Shown in pieces: positions 15,740-16,069 of a stretch of 16,069 nucleotides of DNA (the stretch's first letter is position 1; the number at the start of each line of letters is the position of its first letter). Made by a program: the position numbers and the translations under genes. The notes beneath the pieces are model-generated. The model searched no databases. It saw nothing but the letters and a program-made list of their open reading frames with translations, and was not told the origin of the DNA. The stretch is from NCBI GenBank assembly GCA_030146705.1, contig JASLBE010000083.1:1-16069 (forward strand), read 5' to 3'. Source of the stretch: Tissierellales bacterium (lineage in GTDB: Bacteria; Bacillota; Clostridia; Tissierellales; Tissierellaceae).

Positions 15740-15768
15740 AAACTATCATAAACCGCTATTCTTGTCAA
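15740..15768 (-). promoter_or_regulatory. Candidate promoter P1 for rpmG-secE-nusG
   Basis: A perfect TTGACA (15763-15768) and, after 17 bases, TAGTTT (15740-15745) as a poor -10. The start would lie about 35-40 bases before rpmG. The good -35 and the position favour a real promoter; the -10 weakens it. Confidence 0.55.
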
Positions 15769-15816
15769 TAATTTGTTGAGCGTATTTTTGATTTATTTCC
15801 TTTAGTATTTCATATT

Positions 15817-15825
15817 ATTCTAGCA
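15817..15825 (-). promoter_or_regulatory. Candidate extended -10 promoter P2 for rpmG
   Basis: TGCTAGAAT is an extended -10 (TGn plus TAGAAT, one mismatch) 42 bases past the tuf terminator. No good -35 is seen about 17 bases upstream, which an extended -10 can tolerate. It may act with or instead of P1. Confidence 0.45.
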
Positions 15826-15867
15826 TATTTTTCCATAGGTAACTTCTTATTTTAAAACTTTTTCATC

Positions 15868-15898
15868 AAAAAGACTGAGTCCCAGACTCAGTCTTTTT
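15868..15898 (-). terminator. tuf: Terminator after the upstream tuf copy
   Basis: A 14-bp perfect dyad (15868-15881 and 15885-15898, core GACTGAGTC/GACTCAGTC) with a 3-base loop, A5 before and a T-run after in both orientations. It begins 25 bases past the tuf stop codon and separates tuf from rpmG. Confidence 0.92.
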
Positions 15899-15923
15899 TA
15901 CTAGGCCAATATCTTGTAACTAA

Positions 15924-16069
15924 TTAAGCTAAGATCTTAGTTACAACTCCTGATCCTACTGTTCTTCCACCTTCACGGATTGAGAATCTTAATCCTTCTT
16001 CTACTGCTATTGGATTTATTAATTCTATTATGAATTTTGCGTTGTCTCCTGGCATTACCATTTCTGTTC
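15924..16069 (-). CDS. tuf: Elongation factor Tu, upstream copy (only 3' end in window)
   Basis: The last 47 codons and TAA stop (15924-15926) of a second tuf gene; the rest lies beyond the window. The end reads GSGVVTKILA, and the bases 15929-16069 are identical to 1-141 of the other copy. It is followed by a strong terminator and then by rpmG, so here tuf ends a separate upstream transcript. Two tuf genes are common in bacteria and are kept alike by gene conversion. However, this exact sequence overlap may also come from the assembly, so the copy cannot be proved independent from this window alone. Confidence 0.9.
   Translation of the reverse strand, partial: TEMVMPGDNAKFIIELINPIAVEEGLRFSIREGGRTVGSGVVTKILA
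15929..16069. repeat. Direct terminal repeat, right copy (identical to 1-141)
   Basis: This is the same 141 bases as the left end, here followed on the coding strand by the final bases of tuf and its terminator. See the left copy for interpretation. Confidence 0.97.

Noticed and set aside
1..16069. Circular plasmid or phage suggested by identical ends
   Set aside because: All genes are essential, normally chromosomal translation and transcription genes. There is no replication, partition or mobility gene, and the repeat lies in tuf, which is commonly duplicated.

Overview
This AT-rich window (about one third G+C by eye) is the conserved str/rif cluster of a low-GC Gram-positive bacterium, most likely a clostridium-like Bacillota. 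Every gene lies on the minus strand. The support is the gene order, the purine-rich Shine-Dalgarno sites (AGGAGG), the AGA/ATA/GGA-rich codon use, a YbxF-type L7Ae protein between rpoC and rpsL, and RpoB/RpoC without the large proteobacterial insertions. I cannot name the genus with confidence.

Read in the direction of transcription (high to low coordinates) the order is: 3' end of one tuf copy (cut by the window edge), terminator, promoter region, rpmG, secE, nusG, rplK, rplA, a promoter plus L10-type leader, rplJ, rplL, terminator, rpoB promoter, rpoB, rpoC, ybxF, rpsL, rpsG, fusA, and an almost complete second tuf. All are housekeeping genes for translation (L33, L11, L1, L10, L7/L12, S12, S7, EF-G, EF-Tu), transcription (RNA polymerase beta and beta', NusG) and secretion (SecE). 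Several starts need care. rpsG and fusA start with GTG and rpoC with TTG. In rplL, ybxF and rpsG an in-frame ATG just upstream overlaps the Shine-Dalgarno and is not the real start.

The regulatory layer is the informative part. Strong sigma-A-type promoters with 17-base spacers lie before rplJ and before rpoB. Near-perfect terminators follow tuf and rplL. A leader resembling the L10 autoregulatory leader, ending in a terminator, precedes rplJ. Two 26-base elements that look like the L1-binding site of 23S rRNA stand before rplK and before rplA. Smaller inverted repeats sit in the rpoB leader, over the rpoC ribosome-binding site, between rpoC and ybxF, and between rpsL and rpsG.

The first and last 141 bases of the window are identical because both come from the 3' end of a tuf gene. 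This exact overlap looks like a k-mer overlap at an assembly-graph repeat, so the piece could be mistaken for a circular element. I found no mobile element, CRISPR array, tRNA, rRNA or unknown accessory system. No non-coding stretch exceeds 300 bases; the longest are about 246 (rplL-rpoB), 226 (tuf-rpmG), 187 (rplA-rplJ) and 169 (rpsL-rpsG), each described below.
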